A stretch of 64,000 bases of DNA. Source: JAUXJB01 sp965226855 (GTDB lineage Bacteria; Myxococcota_A; UBA9160; SZUA-336). A model generated the notes under the pieces. The model saw nothing but the letters and a program-made list of their open reading frames with translations. It was not told where the DNA came from and ran no database searches. The stretch spans positions 135,646 through 199,645 of the forward strand of contig CBDDEE010000025.1 of assembly GCA_965226855.1 (NCBI GenBank). Direction: 5' to 3'. Numbering within the stretch: position 1 is the first letter of the stretch; each line of letters begins with the position of its first letter. The position numbers were made by a program, and so were the translations under genes. Shown here in pieces: positions 17,369-26,682 of this stretch.

Positions 17369-18474
17369 TCTCATTCGGACTGACAGAGGAACAGCAGCTG
17401 ATCCAGGAGACGGTGCGCGAGTTCGCGCAGACGGAGCTGCGCGAGATCGCGCGCGAGTGCGACGAGCAGAGCCATCTACCCGACGAGCTGCTGGCAAAGA
17501 CCTGGGAGCTGGGGCTCGTCGCGGGATCGATCCCGGAGCAGCTGGGGGGCGCAGGGATCGAGCGCTCTCCGGTCACGAGCGCACTCGTACTCGAAGAGCT
17601 TGCCTCGGGCGATGCGCCGCTTGCCGCCGCAGTGCTGGCGCCCACGCTCTTCGTTCAGCCGCTGCTCGATTTCGGCACGGAGGACCAGAAGGAGGAGCTC
17701 CTGCCGCTCTTCGTGGGCGCGGACTACTACGCGGCCACGCTTGCGCTGCACGAGCCCAACTTCAACTTCGACCCGAGCAACCTCCGCACCATCGTGGAGC
17801 CCAAGGGCGAGGGCTTCTGTCTCACGGGGCACAAGCGCTTCGTGCCGCTGGGAGATCGGGCGAGCCACTTCCTCGTCGTCGCCCGCAACGGGCGCGAGGG
17901 GCTGGCAGGTCTCGAGGCGTTCATCGTCCCGCGCGACACCGCGGGCTTGAAAATCGCTCCCGACGTCGAGAAGCAACTCGGCATGCAGGCACTGCCGTGC
18001 GCGGCCCTCGAGCTGGACGGCGTTGAGCTACCGCGGGAGGCGCGTCTCGGCGGCGAGGGCGGCATCGACGGTGCGCGCCTGATCAACCTGTGCCGGATGG
18101 GCAGTGCCGCTCTGGCTGTTGGTCTCGCCCGTGCCGTCAAGGACTTCGCTATCCCGTACGCGAAGGAGCGCGTGGCTTTCGGCCAACCGATCGCGCAGAA
18201 GCAGGCGATCGCCTTCAAGCTGGCAGAGATGGAGATCGAGGTGAGCGCCATGCGTCATCTGGTCTGGAAGGCCGCCAGCCAGCTGGAGCAGGGCCTCGAC
18301 GCGACACGGGCATCGACTCTGGCTCAGACCTACGTGAGCCGCGAGGCCATGAAGATCGCAGACACCGGCCTGCAGATCTTCGGCGGCCATGGCTTCATCC
18401 GCGATTACCCCGTGGAGATGTGGTACCGCAACGCGCGCAGCCTCACAGTTCTTGAGGGCCTGGCTTCACTGTGA
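17365..18474 (+). CDS. Acyl-CoA dehydrogenase (first of pair)
   Basis: FAD-dependent acyl-CoA dehydrogenase of 369 residues that oxidises acyl-CoA to enoyl-CoA, passing electrons to ETF. N-terminal helical domain: FGLTEEQQLIQETVREFAQ. The C-terminal helical domain ends with LQIFGGHGFIRDYPVEMWY and the short tail LTVLEGLASL. The middle beta-domain (ATLALHEPNFNFDP) departs from the usual ITEP-type loop. The C-terminus lacks the common EGTSEIQ segment. It may be a non-catalytic or substrate-specialised partner of the second dehydrogenase 21 bp downstream, as in known heteromeric pairs. Confidence 0.88.
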   Translation: MISFGLTEEQQLIQETVREFAQTELREIARECDEQSHLPDELLAKTWELGLVAGSIPEQLGGAGIERSPVTSALVLEELASGDAPLAAAVLAPTLFVQPLLDFGTEDQKEELLPLFVGADYYAATLALHEPNFNFDPSNLRTIVEPKGEGFCLTGHKRFVPLGDRASHFLVVARNGREGLAGLEAFIVPRDTAGLKIAPDVEKQLGMQALPCAALELDGVELPREARLGGEGGIDGARLINLCRMGSAALAVGLARAVKDFAIPYAKERVAFGQPIAQKQAIAFKLAEMEIEVSAMRHLVWKAASQLEQGLDATRASTLAQTYVSREAMKIADTGLQIFGGHGFIRDYPVEMWYRNARSLTVLEGLASL

Positions 18475-18495
18475 GCCTGAAGAGAGGAGACCGTC

Positions 18496-19668
18496 ATGAT
18501 TGATTTCTCACTCAGCGAGAACGACAGGCAGGTCCTGGACGAGGTCCGACGCCAGTCGCTCGTGTGTCGTGAGTACGCCCGCTACTACGACGACCACGAG
18601 GACGAGTTCGCCCCCGACGAGCTACCAGAGGCGAGCGACTTCGGCAGCCCCTACGCAGCGATGGCGCAGGGCGGCGACCTCGACAGCTCGATGGGTGTGC
18701 TCAGCATGCTCGTCGCAGCCGGCCAGACCTGGGGCGACTACACCGTGCGTATGCGGCGCGGAGGTGGCGGGCTCGGCAACGCGGCACTGCGCGCCTCCGG
18801 CACTCCCGAGCAGCAGCTGCGCTGGGGTGGTGTCTCGCTGGCGATGGCGATCACCGAGCCGGGGTGCGGCTCGGACTCGAAGGCCGTGCAGACAACCGCC
18901 GCACTTCACGGTGACGAGTGGGTCCTCAACGGAGAGAAGATCTTCGTGACCACGGGCTGCCGTTGTGACGGCGTGGTTGTCTGGGCGACGATCGACAAGA
19001 GCGCGGGGCGAGCGGGAATCAAGTCCTTCGTCGTGATGAAGGGCACGCCCGGCTTCGAGGTCACGCACAAGGAGAAGAAGCTCGGCATCCGCGCCGACGA
19101 CACCGCGGCGATGGTGTTCCGCGATGCGTGCATCCCGCGCGACCACCTGCTTGGTAGCGACGAGACGATTCCCAAGCAGGGATCGGGCGGCTTCCGCGCG
19201 GTCATGAAGACCTTCAACATGACCCGACCTTCGGTTGCGGCACTCGGTCTCGGGATCGCGCAGGCCGCGCTGGACTTCACGCGGGATGCCTTAGCTGTGG
19301 AGGGCATCGAGGTCGACTGGAGCGTGGGCGTGCACGGGCGCAGCGCGATCCAGCAGGAGCTGATCGAGATCGACGCCGACATCGAGGCAGCGATGCTGGA
19401 AGTGCTCCACGCCTCGTGGCTGTCTTCCGAGGGGCGGGCCAACAACCTCGAGGCCTCGATCGCCAAGGCCAAGGGGGGCGAGGTGGCGCGCACCGCGACA
19501 CAGCGCTGCCTCGCGATCCTTGGAGGCTTCGGCAGCTCGCGCGAGCACCTGATCGAGAAGTGGTTCCGCGACTGCCGCATCACCGACATCTACGAGGGAA
19601 CCGGCGAGATCCAACGCTTGATCATCGCCCGCGACATCCTCGGCTACAGCTCCGCGGAGCTCTCCTGA
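18496..19668 (+). CDS. Acyl-CoA dehydrogenase (second of pair)
   Basis: Protein of 390 residues. It has the flavin/substrate loop MAITEPGCGSDSKAVQ, a WVLNGEKIFVTTG strand, the C-terminal FGSSREHLIEKWFRDCRI and the IYEGTGEIQRLIIARDIL block with the usual base Glu position. It follows the first dehydrogenase with a short gap and an AGAGGAGA ribosome-binding site. Unlike the first gene it keeps the full catalytic signature, which supports a catalytic/accessory pair under the HxlR regulator. Its substrate is not readable. It ends only 5 bp from the stop of the convergent carotenoid-oxygenase pseudogene. Confidence 0.92.
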   Translation: MIDFSLSENDRQVLDEVRRQSLVCREYARYYDDHEDEFAPDELPEASDFGSPYAAMAQGGDLDSSMGVLSMLVAAGQTWGDYTVRMRRGGGGLGNAALRASGTPEQQLRWGGVSLAMAITEPGCGSDSKAVQTTAALHGDEWVLNGEKIFVTTGCRCDGVVVWATIDKSAGRAGIKSFVVMKGTPGFEVTHKEKKLGIRADDTAAMVFRDACIPRDHLLGSDETIPKQGSGGFRAVMKTFNMTRPSVAALGLGIAQAALDFTRDALAVEGIEVDWSVGVHGRSAIQQELIEIDADIEAAMLEVLHASWLSSEGRANNLEASIAKAKGGEVARTATQRCLAILGGFGSSREHLIEKWFRDCRITDIYEGTGEIQRLIIARDILGYSSAELS

Positions 19669-19673
19669 ACTCT

Positions 19674-21141
19674 CTATAGGTCGCGGAGCGGCGCCCAGGT
19701 GGCGTGGGTGCCACTGCAGATCCGCTCGGGGAGCCGGATGCGCGCCACCGGTCCGTCGCTGGGTCGAGTCGCGTCGAAGACCAGGCACTCGGACAGGTCG
19801 TTGTTCACGTCGGAGCTGAAGGTCAACAGGTAGCCGTCGTCTTCGCCCTGGGAACCGTCGCGGGGCGCCATGACCGTTTCGCTCACGAAGGTGCCCTCGG
19901 GAAACTCGACGACCTCCTCGGTGCCAGTGTCGAGGTCGTGCTTGATGATCCCGTCGAAGGCAAAGAGCCCGGGCGCACAGCGCGCGTTGTACGAATAGCG
20001 ATGACGGCGCCCGGCGTGGCGGCCGTTGATCATCGGGAACTCCGCGCACCGCTCACTCGTGGAGTCCTCTCGCGTCTCGCCGGTCACCAGGTTGAACCGC
20101 CAGCGGTGGGCTCGCGCCTACAGGACGTTCATGTCCAGGGTCTCGAACCCCTTGTACTGCGGCGCCTGCCGCGCGACACCTCGCGCCGTAGGGTTGTGCT
20201 GAAAAAAACCCGTCGAGGACGACCTCGTCACCGTCCTCGTAGGCGTTGGTCCAGTGCAGGACGAAGGTCGGGTCGGCGTCGAACCAGCGAATGTCCTCGG
20301 TCGTGCCGTGCCGCGGAACGAGGGCGAATCGGCTCGGCAGATCGCGACTGAACCGGTTCGAGTAGTAGCCATCGGCCAGGGCAGCCGGGTCCCAGCCCAG
20401 GGGGAGATCGTTCAAGATCGTCCAGTTCTCGGTGAAGGCCATGTCATGCGGAAGGCGCGGCCCGGGCAACGGGACGTCGATATACGTGGTGAGCTCGCCC
20501 TCACGACTCACGACTCCGTAGTGCATGTAGGGCGCCTCGACCCCGTAATTGAAGAACAGCAGCTCGCCGGTGTGCAGATCGACCTTCGGATGCGCCGACA
20601 CACCCTGGATGGGGAAGCGGCCATGCCAGCGCGACTTTCCGAGATCGGCCAGGGTCCGAGGGTCGAGACGGTAGAGCTCGCCGCATTGATAGAAGCTGGC
20701 CAGTGCAACGCCTCCGTGGACAACCACGTCGGTGCTCGCGGTGTCCTTGAGCATCGTGCGAGCGCCCCAGCCTTTCTCTGCGAGAGCGTTCGACGGGTGC
20801 TCGGTGATGCCCGCCCACAAGCTGTGCTTGGCCTCCTGCTCGGCCAGGAAGCCATCGGTACGCACGAACCGGTTGGCGTACCGAGCCTCGCCGTCTCCGA
20901 ACGAGATCGCATGGAGCATCCCGTCGCCGTCGAAGGGGTGGTAGCGCACGATCGGCTCGAACAGGGGATTCTCGGTGTTGCGGAGATAGACACCGCTGAG
21001 GTCGTCGGGGATCGTCCCGACGACGTCGAGATCCCAGGCGTCGTACTCGGTGGTCTGCGGCCTCCAGGCGCCCGTGCGATAAGGGTGCGTGTCGTCAGGC
21101 GGAAGGCCGGACACGAATCGGTCGCGGATCTGGATCTTCAT
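19674..21141 (-). pseudogene. Carotenoid oxygenase, broken by a frameshift and an in-frame stop
   Basis: RPE65/carotenoid cleavage oxygenase family: Fe(II) enzymes with a seven-bladed propeller and four His ligands. The start is ATG at 21141, with AGGAGG upstream. The reading frame shifts by one base at the T7 run (20202-20208 on the plus strand); removing one T restores DGFFQHNPTARG. Further on, TAG at 20118-20120 interrupts NVL-stop-ARAHRWRFNLVTG in the restored frame. The rest reads normally to 19674, including CSGTHATWAPLRDL. With both lesions mended it is about 488 residues, full length. The homopolymer shift could be a sequencing error, but the nonsense codon is independent. Confidence 0.85.
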
Positions 21142-21211
21142 GGGAACCCTCCTGATGCTCGATGGCCGCCTCGGCTCTCGCATCGTACGCCACCGGATGG
21201 CCAGACGTCAG

Positions 21212-22087
21212 CTATAGCAAACTGGCCAGCAGCAAGGGGGAGAGCAGGAAGGCGAGGAGCGTCGAGACCACGACGATGCTCGCTACTTGTTCGGGCTCGC
21301 GGCCGTAGCGCTGTGCGAAGAGGTAGTTGAAGACCGCCGCCGGCATAGCGCACTGGAGAATCAGCACGCCCCTGGTGGTTCCCTGGAAGCCCAGCAGCTC
21401 CGCGAGGCCGAAGCCCACGATGGCACCCATGCCCAAGCGCAGTAGCGAGAGAACGATCGTCCGCGGCAGGCGAGCCACTCTGAGCTCGCCGATCGACACG
21501 CCCAGCGTGAGCAGCATGAGCGGGATCGTCAGCCCACCGAGCACCTCGGTGGTGTTGCGAATCCAGAGCGGCACGCGCACCTCGCTCACCAGCACGAGGA
21601 TCGCGAGCAGTGCAGCGCCGCTCAGCGGGTTGCGCAGCAGCTCGCCAAGCGAGCGACGGCCGGACCAGATCAGGATCCCGACGGTGAAGTGTACCGTCGC
21701 CATGACCGCGTAGAAGCAGACGCCGAGGGTGAACCCCTCGCGTCCGAACGCGAACAAGCAGAGGGACATACCGAGGTTCCCGGCGTTTCCGAACATCAGC
21801 GGCGGGAGGAAGGTGTGCGCCGGCAACCCCCAGACCCGCAGTATGATCGCGCCGACTGCTGCAAAGCTCAGAAGTGCGAGGCCCGCGCCAATAGCCATCT
21901 GGAGCAGCGCGGCTGACTCGACCTCTAGGCCGGTCAGCTGCGCGAAGACGAGGCAAGGCGCACCGACATTGCTGATCAGCGCCGTGATCAGCGCAATGTC
22001 ATAGCCTGGGCCCCAGCGACCCCAGCTCCAGCCAAGAGCGGCACAGACGAAGGTGGGCGCCAGAACGCTGAGCAGCTCACCGGGCAT
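21212..22087 (-). CDS. AEC (auxin efflux carrier) family transporter
   Basis: Inner-membrane permease of 291 residues with about ten hydrophobic helices in two inverted halves. The ISNVGAPCLVF and MFGNAGNLGMSLCLFAFG stretches carry the Asn/Pro/Gly-rich helix breaks typical of AEC proteins, and MPAAVFNYLFAQRYG is the conserved second-half site. Bacterial members export or import small carboxylates such as malate or malonate, so the substrate is open. It stands alone between the oxygenase pseudogene and the cytochrome lipoprotein gene, 10 bp from the latter. Confidence 0.85.
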   Translation of the reverse strand: MPGELLSVLAPTFVCAALGWSWGRWGPGYDIALITALISNVGAPCLVFAQLTGLEVESAALLQMAIGAGLALLSFAAVGAIILRVWGLPAHTFLPPLMFGNAGNLGMSLCLFAFGREGFTLGVCFYAVMATVHFTVGILIWSGRRSLGELLRNPLSGAALLAILVLVSEVRVPLWIRNTTEVLGGLTIPLMLLTLGVSIGELRVARLPRTIVLSLLRLGMGAIVGFGLAELLGFQGTTRGVLILQCAMPAAVFNYLFAQRYGREPEQVASIVVVSTLLAFLLSPLLLASLL

Positions 22088-22097
22088 CGTGCCCGGA

Positions 22098-22565
22098 CTA
22101 CGGTCCCGAGAGTGAGCGCACGTACGCGACGAGATCGCGCAGGCCCTGCTCGTTGACCACCCCGCCCCACGCAGCCATCAGCGGAGACTTGCCGACGGAC
22201 GGGCCGCCCTTCTTGATCACGTTGTAAAGGTCCTCGTCACTCAGCTGGCCCATGTACGCCGCATCAGAGTGGTCTTGGGGCCGGGGATCGAGGGCCAGTC
22301 CCGCAGGACCGTCCCCTTTGCCGCTCTGCCCGTGACATGTAACGCAGTACAGGTTGTACAGGTCGCGGCCGGCCGCAGCGTCTCCGTGCAGGCCCTCCGG
22401 GGCTGGCGGGGAGACCACCGGGTCGGGAGCAGGGTCGGGCGCGGGCGTCGGTCGAGCTGGTGGAGCGGACTCTGGCACCTGCGGCTCCGCTACGGCTGGC
22501 TGAGCCTGATCTCCACACCCCGCGGCGAGCAGCAGGAACACGAGCGGAGCGACGAGCACGCGCAT
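22098..22565 (-). CDS. Monoheme cytochrome c lipoprotein
   Basis: Exported protein of 155 residues. LLLAAGC is a lipobox, with C17 the likely lipidated residue. A Pro/Ala-rich linker (about 21-57) is followed by a class-I cytochrome c domain with heme motif CVTCH at 74-78; the Met of SPLMAAWGG is the probable axial ligand. The long flexible linker on a lipid anchor suits an electron shuttle at the periplasmic face. Its ATG shares one base with the stop of ctaB, placing it third in a ctaA-ctaB-cytochrome operon, so it probably feeds an aa3-type oxidase. Confidence 0.88.
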   Translation of the reverse strand: MRVLVAPLVFLLLAAGCGDQAQPAVAEPQVPESAPPARPTPAPDPAPDPVVSPPAPEGLHGDAAAGRDLYNLYCVTCHGQSGKGDGPAGLALDPRPQDHSDAAYMGQLSDEDLYNVIKKGGPSVGKSPLMAAWGGVVNEQGLRDLVAYVRSLSGP

Positions 22566-23434
22566 CAGAACGGCAGCCGGAACGCCAGATCGCAGATCAT
22601 GGCAATGAAGATGCCCAACAAGTAGACGAGCGAGACCCGAAAGAGCCTCCTCGCATTCTCCACGTTGCTTCTGCGCAGCAGCTGGACGCCGTGGTAGAGG
22701 AACCACGCGCCAAGCCCGAGCGCAACGACGCCGTACAGCGGACCGAGCAGAGAGATGGCTACAGGAAAAAGTGTGACGGGGAGCAGGGCCACGATCCACG
22801 CGACGATCCTGCGGGTGGTCGAGGCGTCTCCGATCCGGTCGTGGAGCATGGGCAGCCCGGCTTTCGCGTAGTCGCTCTTCCTGGAGAGCGCGATCGCGTA
22901 AAAGTGAGGCGGCTGCCACATGAAGATGATCGCGAACAGCAGCCAGCCGGCGCTGCCGATGCCACCGCCGATCGCCGCGTCCGCGATCAGCGGCGAGACG
23001 GCCCCCGAAACACCTCCGATCACGACCGCAAGCGGCGTACGGGGCTTGAGCCAGAGCGTGTACACGAACACGTAGAACAGGATCGCCGCCAGCGCGACCA
23101 GTGCTGGCACCGCGCCGCCGGCGGCCCAGAGCGTGCCGGTCCCGAGCGCGCCGAGCGCCAGGCCGAAGAACAGTGCGTTCGGCGCCGAGAGCTCGCCCGC
23201 GGGAAGCGGCCGCCCGCGCGTGCGCTCCATGCGCGCGTCCAGGTCCCGCTCCAGATAGCAGTTAAGCGAATTCGCAGACCCGGCGGCCAGCGCGGTCCCG
23301 AGCAGGGTCGCCACGGCGAGCCAGAGAGAGGGCCAGCCGCCAGCCGCCATGACGAGCGCGGGAGTTCCGCTGAACAGCACGAGCGGCAGGAGCCTCGGCT
23401 TGGTGAGCGCAGCGTAGCTCGCGAGCGCGCTCAT
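22565..23434 (-). CDS. ctaB: Protoheme IX farnesyltransferase (heme O synthase)
   Basis: UbiA-superfamily membrane prenyltransferase of 289 residues that adds a farnesyl group to heme b to make heme O, the precursor of heme A. The Asp-rich prenyl-diphosphate site lies in NCYLERDLDARMERTRGRPL, and the second site in FMWQPPHFYAIAL and SDYAKAGLPML. About nine helices. The ATG at 23434 overlaps the ctaA stop by 4 bp. It supplies the heme for the two aa3-type oxidases at 8.7-13.7 and 26-31 kb. Confidence 0.95.
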   Translation of the reverse strand: MSALASYAALTKPRLLPLVLFSGTPALVMAAGGWPSLWLAVATLLGTALAAGSANSLNCYLERDLDARMERTRGRPLPAGELSAPNALFFGLALGALGTGTLWAAGGAVPALVALAAILFYVFVYTLWLKPRTPLAVVIGGVSGAVSPLIADAAIGGGIGSAGWLLFAIIFMWQPPHFYAIALSRKSDYAKAGLPMLHDRIGDASTTRRIVAWIVALLPVTLFPVAISLLGPLYGVVALGLGAWFLYHGVQLLRRSNVENARRLFRVSLVYLLGIFIAMICDLAFRLPF

Positions 23435-24399
23435 CCGGCGGACTCCAGCACGCGTCCGTGGGACCTCGCGGACGGCGTGGCGGCCCTCTGCGTGAGCGTG
23501 GCTTCGCGAGTCATCAGCAGTGTCGCGATAACGAGCGCTGCGGCAAGGGCCGAGTGGAGCGCGGTGACCTCTACGGGGAGCGCGCCGAGGACGTTGACCG
23601 CTCCCACCACGATCTGCAGCAACACGAGGTGAAGGCATAGACCCGCGAGAGCCCTCGCGCGGCGGCTACCCCGCACGAGCCACACGAGAGCGGCGCAGCA
23701 GAGAGCCAGCGCGCCTCCATTCAGCCGGTGCAGCACGTGGATCCCGACCAGACCAGAGAAGGTGGGCGCAATCGACTCGCCGTTGCAGGTCGGGAAGGCC
23801 GAGCACGCCAGACCTGCGAGGTGGCTCGAGACCATCCCCCCCAGCAGCATTTGAGCCACCAGGAGCAGGCAGAAGAGCGCGAGCAGCGACCCGCCGGCCG
23901 CGGAGAGGGGGCGGCGCTCCGGCGAGCGCGCGCGTCCCGCCTCGATCAGATCCCGGGAGGTCCAGAGCAGGGTCCCGCACAGCGCGTTTCCGACCAGCAG
24001 GTGCGCGATCACCGTCCACGGCGCAAGGCCGAGCAGAACCGTGAGGCCCCCGAGCAACACTTGAGTCGCGAGCAAGAGCCACGCGAGAAGGAGCGACCGG
24101 GCAGACAGGCGGCGTAGTACGGGCGTTCGCAGTACGAACACGCTTATACCTGCCAGGCCCAGTGAGACGACGCTCGCCAGCACCCGGTGACCCCACTCGA
24201 GCGCGATTCTGGTGTCGAAGGCGGGAATCACCTGACCGAAGCAGAGCGGCCAGTCCGGGCAGGCCAACCCGGCCCCCTTTGCCCGAACGAGCGCGCCGAG
24301 CACGATCAGAAAGTAGGTGAGCAAGCTCAGAGCTCCTAGGAGGAGACCGGCGCGTCGCGCTTTGGCCCTCAGGCGCTCGTCGAGGGGGGACAAGCTCAC
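23431..24399 (-). CDS. ctaA: Heme A synthase
   Basis: Integral membrane monooxygenase of 322 residues that oxidises the C8 methyl of heme O to formyl. Eight helices in two related halves. The conserved periplasmic loop GLACPDWPLCFGQV and its counterpart GLACSAFPTCNGESIAP hold the Cys pairs, and the heme His occur in EWGHRVLAS, IAHLLVG, HVLHRLNGG and ALHSALA. GTG start at 24399 with AAGGAC upstream. Divergent from the triplicated membrane protein gene, across 280 bp in which I see no gene and no confident promoter. Confidence 0.95.
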   Translation of the reverse strand: MSLSPLDERLRAKARRAGLLLGALSLLTYFLIVLGALVRAKGAGLACPDWPLCFGQVIPAFDTRIALEWGHRVLASVVSLGLAGISVFVLRTPVLRRLSARSLLLAWLLLATQVLLGGLTVLLGLAPWTVIAHLLVGNALCGTLLWTSRDLIEAGRARSPERRPLSAAGGSLLALFCLLLVAQMLLGGMVSSHLAGLACSAFPTCNGESIAPTFSGLVGIHVLHRLNGGALALCCAALVWLVRGSRRARALAGLCLHLVLLQIVVGAVNVLGALPVEVTALHSALAAALVIATLLMTREATLTQRAATPSARSHGRVLESAG

Positions 24400-24679
24400 C
24401 GTCCTTGTCCTTTCCTTAGGGGGAACGTCGGAGGAAACGGAGCGTCTCCCACCCCCCCCCGATTCGGGAGTGCATTGGCGGATCTCGACGACAGAACGGC
24501 CGTTCGGTGCTTCTCCGCCGAGGCGGGCCGACGTTACAACGCGGCCTGTCCTCGGTCAACCGAGGCGCGCGTTGACCAGGCGCACGGCGCGCTGTAGGTT
24601 GGACCAAGCCAGTGCTACGGGGCTTCTTGTGTCTCCAGGTGCGAGGGTCCCACCTCTGGCAGGGCCGAGGAGGATCCTC

Positions 24680-26143
24680 ATGGCTGGCAGAGCCTCGATC
24701 CCCAACACCCGGGGCGAGTTCCTCCTCGAGTCTCTCTGCGTGGGTGTGCTCGGCGGCTCCGCGGTGGCCCTGTTCTTCCTGGTCGCCGACCTCATGGACG
24801 CGCGGCCGTTCTTCACGCCGTCGCTGCTAGGCAGCGTGATGTTCCACGGCGTCTCCGCAGAAGACGTCACGGTGGTGCACCTCGACGCGGTCGTCTACTT
24901 CAGCATCGTGCACATCGCCGCGTTCGCTGCGCTCGGAGGGGCGATCTCGTTGCTGGTCCACGAGGTCGAGCTGCACTCACGGCATCCAGTGGTGGTGCTG
25001 CTGGTGCTCTTCGCGCTCATCGAAGCGGCGCTCTTCGTCGTAGCCCCACTGGCGATGCCCGGCGTGATCGCACGATTGGGAATGGCCCGGGTCGCCGCTG
25101 CGAACCTGCTGGCAGCCGCGACGATGGCGCTCTTCTTCGCGCTCTCCCACCGCGTGGCCTGGAAGAAGGTCAAGCACACCACGCTCGAGCTCATTCTCGA
25201 CTCACTCTACTCGGGTGTGCTCGGAGGCTCGGCGGTAGCGGCGTTCTTCCTGGTCGTCGATCTCCTCGACGGGCAGCCTCTCTTCACGCCGTCGCTGATG
25301 GGCAGCGTGCTCTTCCTCGGCGTCGCGGCAGAAGATGTGGCTGGGTTGCAGCTCGGCGCGGTCGCCTACTTCAGCCTGGTGCACATCGCCACCTTCGCTG
25401 CGCTCGGAGCGGCGCTGTCGTTGGTAGTCCACGAGGTCGAGCTGCACGCGCGGCATCCCGTCGCGGTGCTGCTCGTGCTCTTCGCGATCATCGAGGTGGC
25501 CTTTTTCGCCATGGCCCCACTGGCGCTACCGGGTGTGATCGAAGAGTTGGGAATCGTTCGAGTAGGCACCGCGAACCTGCTGGCGGCAGCTTCGATGGCG
25601 CTCTTCTTCGTGCTCTATCACCGTTCGGGAGCACAAGAGAAGCTCAAGCACAACCTTGCCGACTTTCTCTACGACGCGTTCTACGCGGGCGGGATCGGTG
25701 GCTCGGCGGTCGCCCTCTTCTTCCTGGCGGCCGACGTGCTGGACGGGCAGTCGCTCTTCACGCCGTCGCTGATGGGCAGCGTACTCTTCCTTGGCGTCGC
25801 GGCGGAAGATGTGACGAAGGTGCACCTCGGCGCGGTCGCCTACTTCAGCATCGTGCACTTCGCCGGGTGTGCTGTGGTGGGAACGCTGGTCACGTGGCTA
25901 GTCCACGAGGTAGAGCTGCACTCGCGACATCCTGTGGCGGTGCTGATCGTCCTCTTCGCGATCATCGAAGCAGTCTTCTTGCTCGTGGCCTCGGTGGCGA
26001 TGCCGGGCGTGATTGCAAAATTGGGAATCGTCCGGGTCGGCATCGCGAACCTGCTGGCGGCAGCTTCGATGTCGGTCTTCTTCGTGATCTCGCACCGCGA
26101 GGACGCCTGGGAGAAGATCAAGCAAGCCACGCGTCTCGCCTAG
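24680..26143 (+). CDS. Twelve-helix membrane protein built from three tandem copies of one domain
   Basis: Protein of 487 residues made of three copies of a ~157-residue, four-helix unit (about 12-168, 169-325, 326-483). GGSAVA plus FFL at residues 25, 182 and 340, FTPSL at 45, 202 and 360, and HEVELH at 94, 251 and 409 mark the register. Each unit keeps a His in a membrane helix (VH near 78) and three His in the HEVELHxRHP loop. I do not recognise a family. The regular His could bind heme or metal. The start is ATG at 24680 with GAGGAGG 7 bases upstream. It lies alone on the plus strand between heme A synthase and oxidase operon 2, so a respiratory link is possible but unproven. Identity between copies is high, suggesting recent duplication or gene conversion. 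Confidence 0.8.
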   Translation: MAGRASIPNTRGEFLLESLCVGVLGGSAVALFFLVADLMDARPFFTPSLLGSVMFHGVSAEDVTVVHLDAVVYFSIVHIAAFAALGGAISLLVHEVELHSRHPVVVLLVLFALIEAALFVVAPLAMPGVIARLGMARVAAANLLAAATMALFFALSHRVAWKKVKHTTLELILDSLYSGVLGGSAVAAFFLVVDLLDGQPLFTPSLMGSVLFLGVAAEDVAGLQLGAVAYFSLVHIATFAALGAALSLVVHEVELHARHPVAVLLVLFAIIEVAFFAMAPLALPGVIEELGIVRVGTANLLAAASMALFFVLYHRSGAQEKLKHNLADFLYDAFYAGGIGGSAVALFFLAADVLDGQSLFTPSLMGSVLFLGVAAEDVTKVHLGAVAYFSIVHFAGCAVVGTLVTWLVHEVELHSRHPVAVLIVLFAIIEAVFLLVASVAMPGVIAKLGIVRVGIANLLAAASMSVFFVISHREDAWEKIKQATRLA

Positions 26144-26161
26144 TCCGGCGACAGAGCGCCT

Positions 26162-26461
26162 CTACGTGGTCGAGGACGGGGCTGGTGAGACGCTGGGGAC
26201 TGCCCGGCTCGCACCGTCGACCTGGGCCTCGAGCTGGGCAGCCCTACGCATCCAGAAGAGGAACAACGAGGCCAATCCCGTGAGGACGACGCCAATCACA
26301 CCCAGCAGAACGAGCACCCCCGCATGGACCCCCTGGTTCATCGAGGAGTTCGGGTCTCCCCCGGAGCAGACAGAGCAAGCCAGTGCAGGTTGCGCGATCA
26401 GCAGCGCGGCAAGGCCGATCGGGATCGCCAGCGCCATGCCGACCAGACGCTTCCGGATCAT
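26162..26461 (-). CDS. Small oxidase-associated membrane protein with CSVC motif
   Basis: Protein of 99 residues: signal peptide (about 1-28, LIAQPALA), then CSVCSGGDPNSS at the start of the mature protein, one membrane helix (about 45-70, ending FLFW) and a basic then Pro/Ser-rich tail. The plan matches the 89-residue protein ending operon 1. It is the last gene of oxidase operon 2, and its ATG overlaps the previous stop by 4 bp. Periplasmic CxxC next to a membrane anchor suggests metal binding or a thiol role in oxidase assembly; this is inference. No named family recognised. Confidence 0.7.
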   Translation of the reverse strand: MIRKRLVGMALAIPIGLAALLIAQPALACSVCSGGDPNSSMNQGVHAGVLVLLGVIGVVLTGLASLFLFWMRRAAQLEAQVDGASRAVPSVSPAPSSTT

Positions 26462-26664
26462 AGATAGCCCACACTCTTCAGCTTGCGCAGAAACCAGATG
26501 CCGTAGCAGACGAGCGCGCCGCTTCCGATGAAAGAACACACCCCGAGCGCCAGGTGAACCCGGCTCGCAGACCGGCCGTAGTCGTCGACGGCCCAGAATC
26601 CGAAAACGACGGTCAGCAGTATCGACGCGATGATGAAAAAGATGTGAAAGGCTTTCAGCGACAT
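26458..26664 (-). CDS. Small two-helix membrane protein in oxidase operon 2
   Basis: Protein of 68 residues with two hydrophobic helices (about 5-24 and 38-60) and a short RSASRVH loop between them. It lies 18 bp after the subunit IV gene and overlaps the CSVC gene. I do not recognise a family. Position and size suggest a minor structural or assembly subunit of the oxidase. Hydrophobicity and tight operon spacing support it being real. Confidence 0.7.
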   Translation of the reverse strand: MSLKAFHIFFIIASILLTVVFGFWAVDDYGRSASRVHLALGVCSFIGSGALVCYGIWFLRKLKSVGYL

Positions 26665-26682
26665 CGATCGCTTTCAGGGCCG

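Noticed and set aside
16621..18474. Single 617-codon frame joining the regulator region to the first acyl-CoA dehydrogenase
   Set aside because: The upstream part is out of frame with the HxlR gene and has shadow composition. The ATG at 17365 overlapping the regulator stop is the real start.
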